DNA of 64,000 nucleotides from Diogma glabrata (GCA_963693315.1 OY856186.1:138168439-138232438); one strand, 5' to 3'. Positions 12,736-26,397 are shown, counted from the first letter of the stretch. The notes: generated from the letters alone by a model not told the origin. A program made the numbers and translations.

Positions 12736-13990
12736 AAACTATAAAAAAAATTAAAGCTGTTTTTTGAATTCAAATGTCGTATTGAAAAAAATTTTCACAA
12801 AAAAAAGGCTCCTGTCAATATAAACACAAAAATACAGGGTCCCATGCAGCATTGTTATCTATTAGTGAAAGAAGGACAGAAAAATAATTTAATATAATTT
12901 CATGGCAACTACTACATATTTTAAAAAATTATTATTTTGTAGTTACTAATAATAAAATACAAAACTATATACAGCATAATTTGGATAAAATGAAATTTTT
13001 TCATATAATACACGACAATTGGAAAAAGCAAATCGTAGTGGATTTTCAAAATTTTGACATTAAAAACGTTTTAAATACAAATACGGCTCCATCTATTGGC
13101 TAACTCAAATTAATAAGGCGTATATCACACTATCAAATATATTGGTCAATAAAAAAAATTTGATATGAAATTGGAGAGTTGTAAAATAAACTTTGAAAGT
13201 TTTTCATCCGGTTTGATGACAATTTTTTTTACTTTTAGCGGGAATCGTTCTATTTTAATTAACAATACAAATAAGAGTATTTCATAATTTGATATTGATT
13301 TTTGTAAATTAACATTGAAGATCAATGATAAATTTAAAAAAATAAATAAATTTAAATTATTGTTTTCTTTAATTTTCACTCTTATGTCGAATTCTTTTCA
13401 CCCAAATCCATAAAAAAAATTGATGTAAATCAAAAATTTTGTTCTATTGATGCAAAAAAATCAATTTTTTTTACGATTTACATCAAAAAGAAAAATGTGC
13501 ATTTTTTCGTAAATTTTTTTGACATTACTAATATCAACAAAGAAAATTTAAAAAATAATCGTTTTGTTAACGACAAATTTTTATATAACTTTGAATTGTT
13601 TAATTTTGAAGAATTAATTATTGTGTTTTATAATATATATAATATATATAATATATATATACAATAATGTAACTAACATTTAATAAAAGAACTCCTAGTA
13701 AATAAAAACAACTCCAAAATGGATTTATTAAAAGTAAAATACTATATTTCATTGGGCGGATGAAAAAAGATGTATCATAGAAAAAAACGAAGACGCTTTT
13801 CTCTAAAATGAAGTAATTTAAATTGAAAACAAATATGAATGAATAAAACAAAATTATTTTATTTACAAATTAATTGAATCTTTTATAAATATTTCAATAC
13901 GCAATTGCAGAATATTGCAGAAATTTTTCAAATTTATAAGTAGACAACCGCCATTTAATATCACTAATAAAACCATATTTCACATCAATT
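12736..13990. other. AT-rich filler inside hAT-A
   Basis: No gene recognised. It has a small hairpin at 13420-13486 (ttgatgtaaatc against gatttacatcaa) and an imperfect TA-rich run at 13630-13665. Minus-strand frames at 13146-13379 and 13618-13851 are AT-biased and have no family signal. Confidence 0.45.
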
Positions 13991-14231
13991 CAGTGGCGGA
14001 TTATGCCTTTAAGGGGCCTGAGGCGGAACAAAATTTTGGGGCCCAAGATTTTACCAAAAATTTTGCAAATGAGTTTGATTAAGACTATTTCTTAAATAAT
14101 TTTTTATCCGCTTCAGAACGGAGAAAGATCGTTCCCCACTTGCGTTGCATATCGGCAATGTAAGAAATATTTTTAAAATAGTTTCCACATTGGGAAATGA
14201 AGATTGCAGGCCATCAATGATTACCTTGTAC

Positions 14232-16038
14232 CATAGGCGAAGCGCGAGTTTTTAAGAATGGGATGCTGCGTTCTAAATAATATTCCATAATAACTACTAT
14301 TAAAACTCAAAAATAGCCTATTTGAAGAAACATAGTACATTTTGCTACAAGATATGGAAACGCTTCGTTTTCGTGAGTGATATTTATTATAAATTATTTA
14401 ATTGGAAATCGACGACATACCATTTAAAATTCATATTCTATTTTTCATGGTTACTTTGTCCTAAAAACTATTTGATGAAGATACCATAGCAACTACAATT
14501 TCGTTATCTAGCGAATATGATTTTATACACTAGAGGAAAAAACGATTTTCAAAGGGGATTAAATCTGCATGAAAATGGAATTCATTTGCTATTGTAGAAA
14601 AATATATCTTTTGCATATTTTTCTATTACTTTTAACTAAAGACGCTTACCATTGAAGATCAAACTTGTTTCACTTTAATCTACTCTCCCTCGAGCAAGTT
14701 GTGTAATTAAAAAACATTTCATTTTACTAATTTATTTAGATCGGCAGCTACAAACATGTTTTTGTATTTTTTATAATAAAATGGACTAGTCAGATCAAAA
14801 TAATAATGGACTAGTCAGATCAATCATAAGCTCAAAATAATTATTTTAAAATAAGAATAAAATTGTGTATTTATATTTGAAATGTTTTTAAAGTTTATGC
14901 GTTCCATTTGTGATCTACTCAAAGCTTTTAAGTTATTCTGTTCTAAAGGAACAGTTTTTATTTAATATCCGAAGCAGTTGTTTGCTATGAAATTATCAAT
15001 GCACAAAACGGCAAGGAAAATAAATAAATTTTGCGGTAAAAACTTGATCCTCTCTCTGGTTTGAAACGCAAAATTCAATCCATTTTTAAAATTGCATTTA
15101 TTTATATGTACTAATATTGGAACATAAATATGGTTGTTACAAAGCAGCTCATCTCATCAGATACATGAAAAAATTTCTTTGCTTAATATATCAAAGTACG
15201 GACTATGGTTTTATATTATTGAAATTCACCAAGGGAAAAAATTACTGTATTTGTTGATTGGTCCTATCCTAACAAACAATCGAGAAATAGAACCACGAAA
15301 ATGGTTCAAAAGAAGACAAATACCTACATAATTTGGAAATCAGTGGGTCTTCTATTTTCTTATTGAAAAATATGTTGATATATTAAAACAAAACTGTTTT
15401 GGAAACTGTTCTGCAATAATTTTTAATTAATAATGCACCATAATTATTTATTCAAACATTTGTAATTCAAACAATAAATCCAAGTTCTTATTAAAAATCA
15501 ATACATACTTTGATGTAAAGTAGTAAAACTTAGCTAAAACAATTAAACCAGTACATATAAGCTAAAACAAAACAGATTTACCATAGCACTACTATGATTG
15601 TATATGATATGCTATAAGCAACACAGCATCTACTGCTATGGTTTTTGTTTGATTTTTTTCGTTTTTTCTTTCCTATTTGTGTTTCTTCTTTTTTTTTTGC
15701 GTACAAATATTATAATTCCGTACGCTGCAAGTTGGACAGCTTCTTGTATATTATTTGGACGAAATAAATAAATATTTTGATTGCGTTGAAGTTTTTTTTT
15801 ATAAATATTAGGAATTAATATAATTAAATAATAATGATAATAAATATTTATATGGAAATATTTGTATAATTTTACAGAAACTTTGAAGATTTGTTTTAAA
15901 TAAATACTAAAGTATTGAAAATTTATTAAATGATGGTTGATAAAATCTTTATTAAAAAACAATCGTTAATTTGAAAAAGAGCGGCCTGTTTCAAAGGGAA
16001 GCAGTGCTTCCCTAGCATCCAAAGACGCTTCGCCTATG
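14232..16038. mobile_element. Nonautonomous hAT-like element nested in the hAT-B transposase
   Basis: Terminal inverted repeats CATAGGCGAAGCG at 14232 and, inverted, at 16038, with perfect 8-bp target duplications ccttgtac at 14224-14231 and 16039-16046. Removing the element and one duplication joins the hAT-B reading frame without a break. Its 1.8 kb holds no recognisable transposase. The open frames at 15134-15331 (plus) and 15636-15962 (minus) are AT-biased and unassigned. It contains an inverted copy of repeat R2. Confidence 0.92.
14425..14540. repeat. Dispersed repeat R2, inverted copy
   Basis: Reverse complement of the segment at 8375-8495 (shared ccatagcaactacaattt). It lies 190 bp inside the nested hAT-like element, so R2 at 8375 may be a relic of another copy of this element. 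Confidence 0.6.
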
Positions 16039-19000
16039 CCTTGTACATCTTAAATGGACAAGTGATGTTCTCTTCTTTTATATATTTTAAAAAATGATGT
16101 ACTTCGTCTTTAAAATATTGTACTTCTATATTCCTCGCATATGTATTTGACAATTCTAAAATACACTTGTCAACTTCATCACTGTATATATTTTGATCAA
16201 AAAATAATTTAAAACTATTTAAAACAGTTTCATATATGGACGTTCTGGTAGACATTTCAGTGGCAAGTCTATCACAGATCATATTGTGAGTATTTATAAT
16301 AAACAATTCTCGTCCTACTAGCTGTGTATCATTTGCAGATGATTCATCATACATAATTTTGCGTTTTCTTTTTCGTCCTTCTTTGTAGCTAATATTGTCT
16401 GTTAATAAGTTTGCTTGTTTTTCTATGCTCTCAAAATCATTCCGAACATCCCTTATAAATTGTGACAAAGAATTAAACAGTTTTACTCCTTGTAATAAGT
16501 TAGTTTGAATATTTTGAAATGATTTTCTTGTACTATTGATTCTTTGCAATAATATATCCCATAGAACGGTTAATAAGGCAATTCATATTCATCGAAAGAG
16601 CTAGCTAATTTTTTAACATCAACTTTAGTAATCGGTTTTTCGTCTTCATTTTCGCTAATTTGGATAAGAACGCTTTTAATATTTTTGTAATTAAACCGCA
16701 AGGCGGATACTGCATCAGCTCTTGCAGACCATCTTGTCACTTGTGTCACTTAATTTTTTAATATGTTTGGAATTAGGATCGGAAAAAATTATCAATAAGC
16801 AACTTCCATCTGTGAGTAGATGAAGAAAAGAATACATATATATTTTGGATAAAGTTTAAATAATACACCGCAGTAGAATAGGCATCTGCAGCATAATTTC
16901 CAATTAAAGTAAGCGTATGACTTGTACAAGGAATAAAAAGGGCGGTCTCACTTAGAGTTTTAATTTTGGCTTGTAAACCATTATATTTTCCGGCCATATA
17001 TGTTTGACCGCGACAATTTTTAATATCCAAAGACAAATTGTTTAAAGTTTTCAAAATAAGTTGTGCTAGATATTCTGAATTGTGATTTTCAATTTGTAAA
17101 AATCCAAAAATCGTTCTCTCGCATCGCTCACTTTATCAATGTACCTTAATATAAAACTTAGTTGGTCAGTGTGGTTCACGTCTGGCGTGGAATCAACAAT
17201 AATTGAATAATATAAAGAACCCTGAATTTCTTGAATTAGGTGTTCTTTTACTTCAGTTCCCATTAAATTTATAAATTCATCGCATGTGGTATGTGATAAA
17301 TAACTTACATTACCTTTTCCTGGATGGCTGTACCTCTCCAAATGATTTTTAAGAAAATCATCAAATTGGGATAGGTACTCAATGCATGTCATAAAATTTC
17401 CTTTTCTGTTCGAATCAATATCTTCTCGATGACCACGAAATGCTAAACCCAAAGTAGCTAATAGCTTTACTGTAGCTGCAACTCTTTTTAAAACTTCCCG
17501 CCAGTATTTTTGTTGTACTTCAATTTCACGAGCTATTTGAGTATCAATACGTCCAGTTACAAACAATCTTTTTTTCAAATTTTCCAAACAAATTTTTTAG
17601 ACAATCTTTTTTCCAATCAACGTTGATAAAACGAAATATACAACTAAAGCTAAAACACCTATACTATATCAATCATATCATATCGTCGCTTTAATAATGA
17701 AATAACGTATGCCATATATACGTTGTTTTTATATAATGGGTGCGCTGCATTCCCCATAAGGATGTCTATAAAGTGGCATTTTAACATTTTCCAATTTTTT
17801 TATAACTGGGGTTGAAAATTAATATATTGTTAATTAACGTACATGCAAATTTTAATTCGGTTAAATATTGAAACAGCGTAAATGCATGTACGATATTTCA
17901 ATTCCTACAGAATAATAACTTGGGTAAAATCAGTGTCGTATACTTTACATACATTACGATCGCCACACGAAATGGTAAATCTAAAATATTGTATAAGCAT
18001 CATTCATTACTACTATGCCGGTTCATATAAATAAAAAATTGTAAGAATATTATGCGTTAGTTTTATAATAATTAGTTTAAGACTTAATCGTACTTTTATG
18101 CAAAATGAAATAACGTATATGAAATATGAAATAACGTATAAGGTACCTGATTGACTTTTCACCTCTTTTTAGGTAGAAAAGCCAGCAGGTACCAATGTGA
18201 AATTTTAATATGCTGTAGGGAAATTAGTCAAGATTAATTCGCAGAAATTTTTTTTTCAATATCTTTATTCATTCAATAGTGCTGCCGAGATTACGAAAAT
18301 CAGAAAATCGAAAAATCTTTAAACCCATTTATCTCGAAACTACACTTTTGCGAATACGTTGTTTCATTATTAAAGCGACGATATGGAAACCCTTTTCAAA
18401 CGTTAATCCAAATGATGAATTTAGCATGTATTGTACAAAAAATACATGGATTTTAAGCATACAATAAAAGATTTCAATTCTACACGTTAAAAAGTTTCCA
18501 TTTATTTAGTTATATATGAAATTAATCTAAAATATGTACAATTATATGCTTAAAATTGAGGTTTTCAGTTTAATGCTTTCAATAAATTGTAGGTCTTAAA
18601 AGAAATCCAAAATCATTGATGTAAACATAAAACTCAAATATACTTCAAAAATCCAAAAAATACTTATCTGGATTTTATTTTTATCAATAATTTTGCGATT
18701 AATATAATAACAGCCCATTGCAAATAAAGTTTTAGTATTAATATTCATTCGTAACAGTGGAACTTTTCAAAACAAAATGTTTATTTTACTATACAAATTG
18801 GAAAACGAATTTGTACATTAAAAAATTATAAAACTATCAAATTAGAATTATTAAAATAAATACATACATGAAAAAAAGTAATACAAATTGACAACCTAAC
18901 ACTTTTACATGTGGGATAATATTAAAAAAATCTTTAGGTTTAAAAACTTTGGTTGAATGAACGCAGTCATCTGATATTTGAATACCTATAAAATATCAAT

Positions 19001-19205
19001 ACTATTTGTAGCGAGGGGGCCCCTGTGCATGTGGGGCCCGAGGCGGCCGCCTCTTCCGCCTCTATGGTAATCCGCCACTGCATCAATTTTTGTTTTTTGT
19101 TCTTTTCAGATCCTAATTTATAAATTGATTTAGAAAAGTGAAAAGAAAGAAAACCACATTATTTTTATTCAAACTTTATAAGAACCAATACATTAATTTT
19201 TTTTA

Positions 19206-19405
19206 NNNNNNNNNNNNNNNNNNNNNNNNNNNNNNNNNNNNNNNNNNNNNNNNNNNNNNNNNNNNNNNNNNNNNNNNNNNNNNNNNNNNNNNNNNNNNNN
19301 NNNNNNNNNNNNNNNNNNNNNNNNNNNNNNNNNNNNNNNNNNNNNNNNNNNNNNNNNNNNNNNNNNNNNNNNNNNNNNNNNNNNNNNNNNNNNNNNNNNN
19401 NNNNN
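19206..19405. other. Assembly gap of 200 N
   Basis: Exactly 200 undetermined bases, probably a placeholder length. Open frames running through it on both strands are artefacts. Confidence 0.99.
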
Positions 19406-19688
19406 TATAACTTATAACTTATAACTATAAACGACTCCCGCATCATCTTCAAGCGAAAATTTTAATTGTGTATAGTAAAAAAATTATTTATGGAAACAAC
19501 AAATTAAAAACAATAATTATTAAAAATCAAACTAAAACTAAATAAAGAAACAATTTTTTAACCAATATACTATGATTGGAAATGTTTTGGGAGATTACTT
19601 TAACCAAAATTATTAAATTGTTTTACTTTAAATATTGTTTGATTTTATAATTCCATCATAAATATTTTGAAAATCACAATCAATTTGT

Positions 19689-20405
19689 CTATTTTCCGAG
19701 ACGCCCCCTAGAAAAATTCTTTGTGGTCAAAAAACCACAACGGCACTAATTTTTTTTTTTTTAAGTCAAAAGAACACGTGCCGCAAAATCATCGAAGTTT
19801 ATTTTTTGATAAAATTGATAATATCTCATAAAATATGCAGATGTCAAAAAAAATCGTATAATCTTTTTTGTAGGAAATTTAATTTTCTACAAAAAAGGTC
19901 CATGTCATTTTTTTCCTAAAACCTATATTTCTGATGATATTTTGAAATAAAACTTGAAATTCTTCAAAACTCGTAAAACCAAATGATGAAAATTTCGACG
20001 AAAAAGTACTAACTTTAATTTTTTTTGTCACGATTATTTTTTTATACGTTTCATTCTATAGCATAAGAAAAAAATTAGGACTTTTCCGTCATCTTTATTT
20101 TTTATGTTTTTTAAAAATTACGAAAACTTACAAGTTCATTTTCTAAATATCTTGAGAACTATACGTTTTCGGGAAAAAATGACATGGACCTTTTTTGTAG
20201 AAAATTAAATTTCCTACAAAAATGGTTATATGATTTTTTTTGACATTTGCATATTTTATGAGATATTTGAAAATATCTACGAATTTTTCATAAATTCAAA
20301 TTCGACGATTTTGCGGCACGTGTTCTTTTGATTTAAAAAAAAAAAAAATAATGCCGTTGTGGTTTTTTGACCACAAAGAATTTTTCTAGGGGGCGTCTCG
20401 GAAAA
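19689..20405. mobile_element. Foldback element with long inverted arms
   Basis: The ends read attttccgagacgcccccta from the left and the same, inverted, from the right. Arms of about 215-230 bp match with small differences, including internal blocks such as gcggcacgtgttcttttg and aggtccatgtcattttttt. About 250 bp of unique AT-rich sequence lies between. No coding capacity; a large MITE or foldback element, with no clear target duplication. Confidence 0.85.
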
Positions 20406-20424
20406 TTTAGTTTTTAACGACCAG

Positions 20425-20726
<302 letters not shown>

Positions 20727-20909
20727 TTCTAGACAGTCAAAAAATAATTAATGTGTTTTAATTTGATAATTGTGTTTTTGCCTAATTATATGTGGTTTTC
20801 TATTCAAATTTTAAAACCTGGGATCCCGTGATCCGTAAATTGGAAATTCATGAATTCCGTAATCCAGGGATTCAAAAACCGCTATGGGATTGCAATTCCT
20901 AACTAACAC

Positions 20910-22087
20910 TTACAAGAGTAATATGTTTCTGAGCGAATATTACGATTTTGCCTCTCTCGTTTTTTCACCGAACCAGTTTCCACAAAATTGGCAACAATTT
21001 TCGAATGGCTACAATCGGTGATTAATTTTTCTGCCATACGCTGTCTATGGTTTTTACAACTGCTGCGTAAGTTTTGTTGAATTCAAAGTTGCTTTCAACA
21101 ACAAATAGGCAATCATATATCTAAAAAGCTATAGATAGATGATTGTATGAAGACGCTGATAAAATAAAAAAAATGAACCTGGCCATTTCCGTTTTCTTGA
21201 AACTTCGGTAATCGGTTGAATAATTAAAAAAAATAAAATGTGATTTTATTTTGCCCTTAGATTTCACACCGGGTAGCACGAAATATGTTAAGAAATTTAG
21301 ACAAGGGAAATTTTAAATTAAATTCTGCTCAAACGGGTTAACTGATGTTGACATTGTTTTTTTGTTTGAAAGGTACTAAGCTTTATAAAAATTGCATAAG
21401 TTACATTTTGATATGATATTTATTAAAACATAATTATTTTAAAAAGGACCATTTTTTCTTTAATGTTTTTATAATTTAAAGATTTATTATTTACCCAAAT
21501 ATATGTCTAAATAGCCTAAATAACACATTGCACTCTAGTAAAAAAATCTAAATGACAGTCAAATTGAAAAGTAACCTCAAATAGCAACACCCGTTATGTA
21601 TTAAAAAAAGAAACAAATACGGAAATTTTTTTATTATTTTACTCTGCAATATTTCGGGGCCAAAAAAAAATCAAAAATGTACAATGTTAATAACAAGAAC
21701 CGATAAATATTAACCAATAAAAATTTCATTTCAACTTAACTTTGTTTTTACTTTCCCTTACATTTAATCAAGTCAATTTCTATAACAAATACAAAGCGGT
21801 AGGGATCAGAAACCATAATGTTGTTATCAAGATAACAACATTACAATAACATATATTGAATCAAAAGTATTTAATTTACTTTTCATTTGATAATTCAGTA
21901 TTCAATAAAATTAAAATTATATATCTTAATTGAAAATCCAAAAGGTATTATCAATTTGAGATTTATCAAATGGTATGTATCATTGTTCCGTAAAGGCACA
22001 AAAAGATCAACATATAAAGTTTTTCGATATCATGGAGCTCTGAAATAGTAGATTGTATTGTCGCTGGCCGACCGGAATTGAGATAAA
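20910..22087. other. AT-rich intergenic stretch
   Basis: No gene or repeat family recognised, apart from a perfect 9-bp hairpin gttgttatcaagataacaac near 21820-21840. Confidence 0.45.
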
Positions 22088-22175
22088 ACTAGTGCGAATG
22101 CGTTTTCCAAACAAGAGTTAGTTACTTACGGTCGTGCGGCAATAACTCGCGTTTTGAAAACGCATTCGCACTAGT
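22088..22175. repeat. Hairpin repeat, 33-bp arms
   Basis: Arm 22088-22120 (actagtgcgaatgcgttttc) is inverted at 22143-22175 (gaaaacgcattcgcactagt) around a 22-bp loop. It is GC-richer than its surroundings and may be a small MITE. Confidence 0.8.
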
Positions 22176-22555
22176 AATACACACTATTTTTTGTAACAAG
22201 TGCATAAAATTTATGAATATTTATTTAATTGTTAATTTAATCATTTATTTAACAAAGTTATAAACAATTTTAATATTTTTAAACAATTAAAGTGCGCCAT
22301 CTTTGTTGTAATAGTTGTAATTTATAAGAATAAAACTACCGGTAAAAAATATACATAAGACTCGAACTACCGGGAATATAAAAAACAACATAGTAATCCA
22401 ACTAAGCTGTCAAAATTGTAAACTTTGAAAACCCAAATAAATTGTTTCTTCTTGTAATTCAAATGATGCAATGTGTTTAAGTTGTTTTTACTATATGATA
22501 AGTTATTTAAATTATTATTTTGATATTTTAGTGCTATAAAAATATTATATATATA

Positions 22556-23293
22556 TATATTTTTTTTTTTAATAAAATGTGTTGTGTCATAGCGTTTAGA
22601 ATATGTGTCACAACAACACATAAATACCTTTTAAGACCTAGGGCTAGACCTGGGTCCCACAACAACTGGCGTTCTAAGGTGTAGATTAACGCTTTTTTTA
22701 AACATCTGTGGGTTGAAGCCACCTGAGACTAAGTGTTCCGGCAAACTATTCCATTTGTACGCAGTTCGGACAAAGAAGTCTCTCTGCGATCTGCCAGTAT
22801 GACAGCGTGGGATCTTTACCGTTTCAGCGGTTGCGGCAGCCGATTGCCGAGTGGAACGGGGGTAAGAATAAGTTTGAGGCATGATGCCGCTGATTTCATC
22901 TGAGCACTGTTGATGACGATATTTGTAAAAAACAACGAGGTCAGCAACAGTGCGACGATGTTGTAGGGAATCAAGTTTTGATGTCAAAGTTCGATCACCC
23001 AAAATTCGTATACCTCGCTTTTGAACAGAGTCCAAGAGGGCCAAGATGGAAACAGAAGCAGCACCCCAAACTTGACAGCAGTATTCCATACAGGGACGAA
23101 TATAGGACTTTTCAGCATGGAGCAATTGGTATGGAGTGAAAAAATTTTTGCATCTATTTAGGAGGCCGAGTTTTTTAGACGCGCTTTTTGCCATCGCCAT
23201 TACATGATCGTTCCAGAGTAGGTCATTTGAAACTGTGACACCCATTAAACGAATGTTTTTACATTCACCTATTGGTTCATTGAATAGAATCAA
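22556..23293 (-). mobile_element. LINE family 1, 5'-truncated copy
   Basis: A 3'-end copy of the LINE that is longest at 58655-60419. The coding part runs from about 23293 to a stop near 22631: RLMGVTVSNDLLWNDHV, AKSASKKLGLLNRC, YIRPCMEYCCQVWGA, DSVQKRGIRI, FFVRTAYKWNSLPEH. It lacks the RT active site because of 5' truncation, as is common for LINE insertions. The 3' end is an A-rich tail (T-run 22561-22570 on this strand) next to a TA run. This piece has no internal frameshift. Confidence 0.9.
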
Positions 23294-25031
23294 CTACAAA
23301 TCTCACATGCAGGCGGCGTTACGGTCCATGCTTACAAAATAATTTGTGGTCATATGTGCGGAAAAGTAGTTTTTTCTTTTATTCTATTCTAGTACAAAAT
23401 TGAAGATTTTTTATGCATGGGCTACAAAAAATTATTATTAATTTTATTTATCTATCAAACGACGCCTCTTATAATTTCCCAGAAATATTAAAAGATTAAA
23501 ATTCATGATAAGATATTAAGATTCATTCACTTATGAAATAAATTTTCAAACAGGCAAATCACTGAATTATACTATACATATATGGACCACCATCTATTTA
23601 ATAAATAAAACATTTGTTCGGACATGGCGTTGTTTTTTTTAAATTTTATTTCATATATTTAATACATTGCAGATAGATAAATAAAACAATTAAATTAATC
23701 ATAAAAACAAAAGAGAAAATACTTTATGGCATGTGGCTTGTGACATGCCAAAACCACAAGTAAAGGACATGAAAATCAAGATGGTGAACTGCAATATTTA
23801 ATTAAAGGCGCATTCACCATTTCGATCGTTCGGTCGATCGCCAAAATTTACATTGTTCCGTTCATCGCAACTGTGCATCTTAACAATCACACCATTTGTT
23901 TGGAGTAAGAGTTTTCTAAATCAAATGCTGACTAACATACACTTTTTTTTGGTTTTTATCCTAGTCGAGAAAAGTGAAAAAGAACCCGGGTCCGAAAAGT
24001 TTTCTGTTTGCTTAAATTTAATAAAATTTAATAGTTCGATCCTACCGAGCCAAAATAACGAGATGCCTAAAATATTGAGTGAATTATCATGAAAAAAATA
24101 GTGAAATAAAACGGAAAAAACACTTTAAAAAGTAAAAAATTGCACGACCATAATATTATGCACAAAACTTATAAGCAGCTTGCTTGGTAATTAAAAATTA
24201 ATTAAATCAAAACAAATCTTTTGATCCAAATAGTCAAAAACATTATAACATATATTGAATTTGAAACATTTGTTTTAATAAACAAAACCTGAATAATTCT
24301 TTTTTAATAAAAAATCAACTAAGTATGTATTGAAAAATAATTAATTTAAGAAACATAATAAATATAAATATCATTGCAAAAAAAATAATATATGAATAAA
24401 CGTTAAAAAATTATATATAACTATTCATTTCATTTCTTCACAAATAATTGAGATCAATTGGTTCACGACCAAATTTATTAATCTCAATCATTACTTTAGT
24501 CCATAAACTGTCTTATGAATATATGTTTATGAATTAAATTAATAATAAAAAAAAACTGTAAATAGAAAAAATGATTTTCTCTTCAAATCTAATTGTTTAA
24601 CCCATAACTAATTCAAATTTAACTGGTACCTATATTTGTTACGCTAATGTCTACTTCTAAATTGTATGAATTTTTCTTATATCTGGTCGTCGCGGGTATG
24701 CAAAAAAAATTTTGTTTCAAAATTACAAATTTGTCAAATTTCTCTTCAAATACTTTATGCTTCACTAATCACTTTGATATAAAGATTTAGATACGATTAA
24801 CTCCATAAAAATCGGAGCGTTATGAGAGGGCGTTATGAATTCGCTCATAAAACGCTAAAAATATAAATAAATTTTTTAACTTCTATTCTGAGAAATCGAC
24901 CTTATTTACTCAATTGCTCTAATGAGAAGTAATTTTTCTCACCCTAGGTCAATAATAATACAAAGTATTTCTCTCCTTCTCAGTGGCGTTCACATCCCAT
25001 GGAGGGATTTTGCCGTCTGTGAAATCAGCTT
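23294..25031. other. AT-rich intergenic stretch
   Basis: No gene recognised. The open frame at 23853-24092 has no family features. A small symmetric motif, cgatcgttcggtcgatcg, lies near 23823-23840. Confidence 0.45.
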
Positions 25032-25498
25032 CTAATCATCCCGTTCCATAACCAGTTGAATCCAGTTTCGACATCCTATATCACGAAGGTATTTGATGAT
25101 GTCATCACGCCAGTGTTGTCTAGGTCTTCCTCCCCGACAAACACCAGCTGTTTGTTATTGGGACGCTTTTTTTATCATTCTATCTAATGGAGCCCTTTCT
25201 ACATAACCAAAACCATTTAATCCGGTTGGATTAAATAAATCCGATTACATTAAATTTAAAAATTAAATAAATCCGATTACATCGCAGCCTCCAAGAAGCT
25301 GTCTGATTTCATGATTCATTCGGACTTTCAGCATCTTTACATGGACCATAAATTGGATCATTAAATAAATCCGATTACATCGCAGCCTCCAAGAAGCTGT
25401 CTGATTTCATGATTCATTCGGACTTTCAGCATCTTTACATGGACCATAAATTGTTTGTTCACCTTCCTCTCGGATGTTGATAAAATTCTAAAATCGGA
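25032..25498 (-). pseudogene. RTE LINE, C-terminal fragment
   Basis: Minus-strand reading gives GFGYVERAPLDRMIKK, then after a stop RGGRPRQHWRDDIIKYLRDI, and a natural stop at 25032: the C-terminal end of an RTE-type polyprotein. The 5' side (25459-25498) matches the RTE copy at 53160-53180. It supplies the C-terminal region missing from that larger copy. A 98-bp tandem duplication lies inside. Confidence 0.8.
25263..25458. repeat. 98-bp tandem duplication inside the RTE fragment
   Basis: Units 25263-25360 and 25361-25458 are almost identical (ttaaataaatccgattacat, then cgcagcctccaagaagctgt). The same sequence occurs once at 53030-53130, so the duplication is local. Confidence 0.9.
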
Positions 25499-26397
25499 GT
25501 ATAATTCTACAATGAACGTCTCTATACCGAGGCTTAACTCTAAAATTTTTAATTTGTTATATAAATAATACTGGTTTTCTATGAACAGTTTTAGTTTGAG
25601 AAGAGCTTCAGCAAAACTTATAACAAAAATATAACTGGTAATCTAAACGCTTACTGATATTGTTGTTTAATTTGAATGTGTCTGAAAATTAATGCTGGAT
25701 CCGTTTAGATAACATCTGCAACACAATTACGACTAATTTAAAAAAATTTCATTCTATATTTTCCTCATTGCAAAACTACTTATATATCATCAGATAAAAT
25801 CTTGTCAAACAATTTTTAAATATATTTTCGATATTAAATTTGCATTAATTTTCCTTTCGATATCAACCAACCATATCTTTTAAAAACTGTATTTTTCCTT
25901 TTTTTATATTTTATATTTTGGCATAAAAAATATAAAAAAAATATGTTGTAAAATTTGTTGATAGGAATTTTTGCCAGTTTTTCAGCAATCATCCATTTTT
26001 ATCATCAAACTATTCCTTATTTTCGTTGGTATAAAGAAAAATAAAGAGTTTTTTAATTTATTATTTTTAGATAAAAAAATTTTAAGAGCCAACTGAAAAA
26101 TTGTAAAAAAACGTTCCAGGATGTATCATAAAAAATTAAGATTGGCTCAGAATTCTCATATATGCAATATGTCATATAACTCTCATATATGGAATTCAAG
26201 AATTTTAAATTGTTTGAATTGAGCTCAAAATATTTTATAACTTAATTTTAAATCAATAGCAAAAGTTTTATCAAGTTTTTTTCTTTGTTCTTTCAGGTGA
26301 GATCACCATTTCTATTTTTTATTCAACTTGTTTTGTTAAGTAAATAAGGTAAGTGCATTGTGCAGTGTTAAGTGTACAACATACAGTGTATTATACC
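25499..26397. other. AT-rich intergenic stretch
   Basis: Nothing recognised: no repeat boundary and no open frame of note. Confidence 0.45.

Larger units (their letters stand above)
14051..17640 (-). pseudogene. ZMYM1-like hAT transposase (DUF4371 plus C-terminal dimerisation), broken
   Basis: Read from 17640 down: a partial zinc-finger region, then KYWREVLKRV and LAFRGH (17500-17420), GNFMTCIEYLSQFDDFL, and YYSIIVDSTPDVNHTDQLSF near 17150-17220 with the first catalytic Asp. Next come CRGQTYMAGKYNGLQAKI near 17000, where the usual DNAANM-type residues with the second Asp are deleted, PCTSHTLTLIG, and TRWSARADA near 16730. The middle region reaches CPFKMYK at 16047, and after the insertion the frame resumes with LPICNASGERSFSVLKRIKN (14105-14165) and stops at 14051. 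Several frameshifts near 16560, 16760 and 17060 separate the pieces. Inactive copy of a cut-and-paste transposase. Confidence 0.9.
13991..19080 (-). mobile_element. hAT-B, complete-ended ZMYM1-like hAT transposon
   Basis: Terminal inverted repeats CAGTGGCGGATTA begin at 13991 and, inverted, at 19080. Perfect 8-bp target duplications catcaatt flank it at 13983-13990 and 19081-19088. Both ends continue into GC-rich GGGGCC/GAGGCGG blocks typical of this hAT group. It carries one transposase gene on the minus strand (14051-17640), interrupted by another element at 14232-16038. Without that insertion the element is about 3.3 kb. Confidence 0.93.

Noticed and set aside
13420..13486. Hairpin with 12-bp arms as a regulatory RNA
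   Set aside because: Short, AT-rich and single; such hairpins are expected by chance here.
19138..19452. Open frames on both strands through the N gap
   Set aside because: The residues are undetermined; the frames are produced by the gap.
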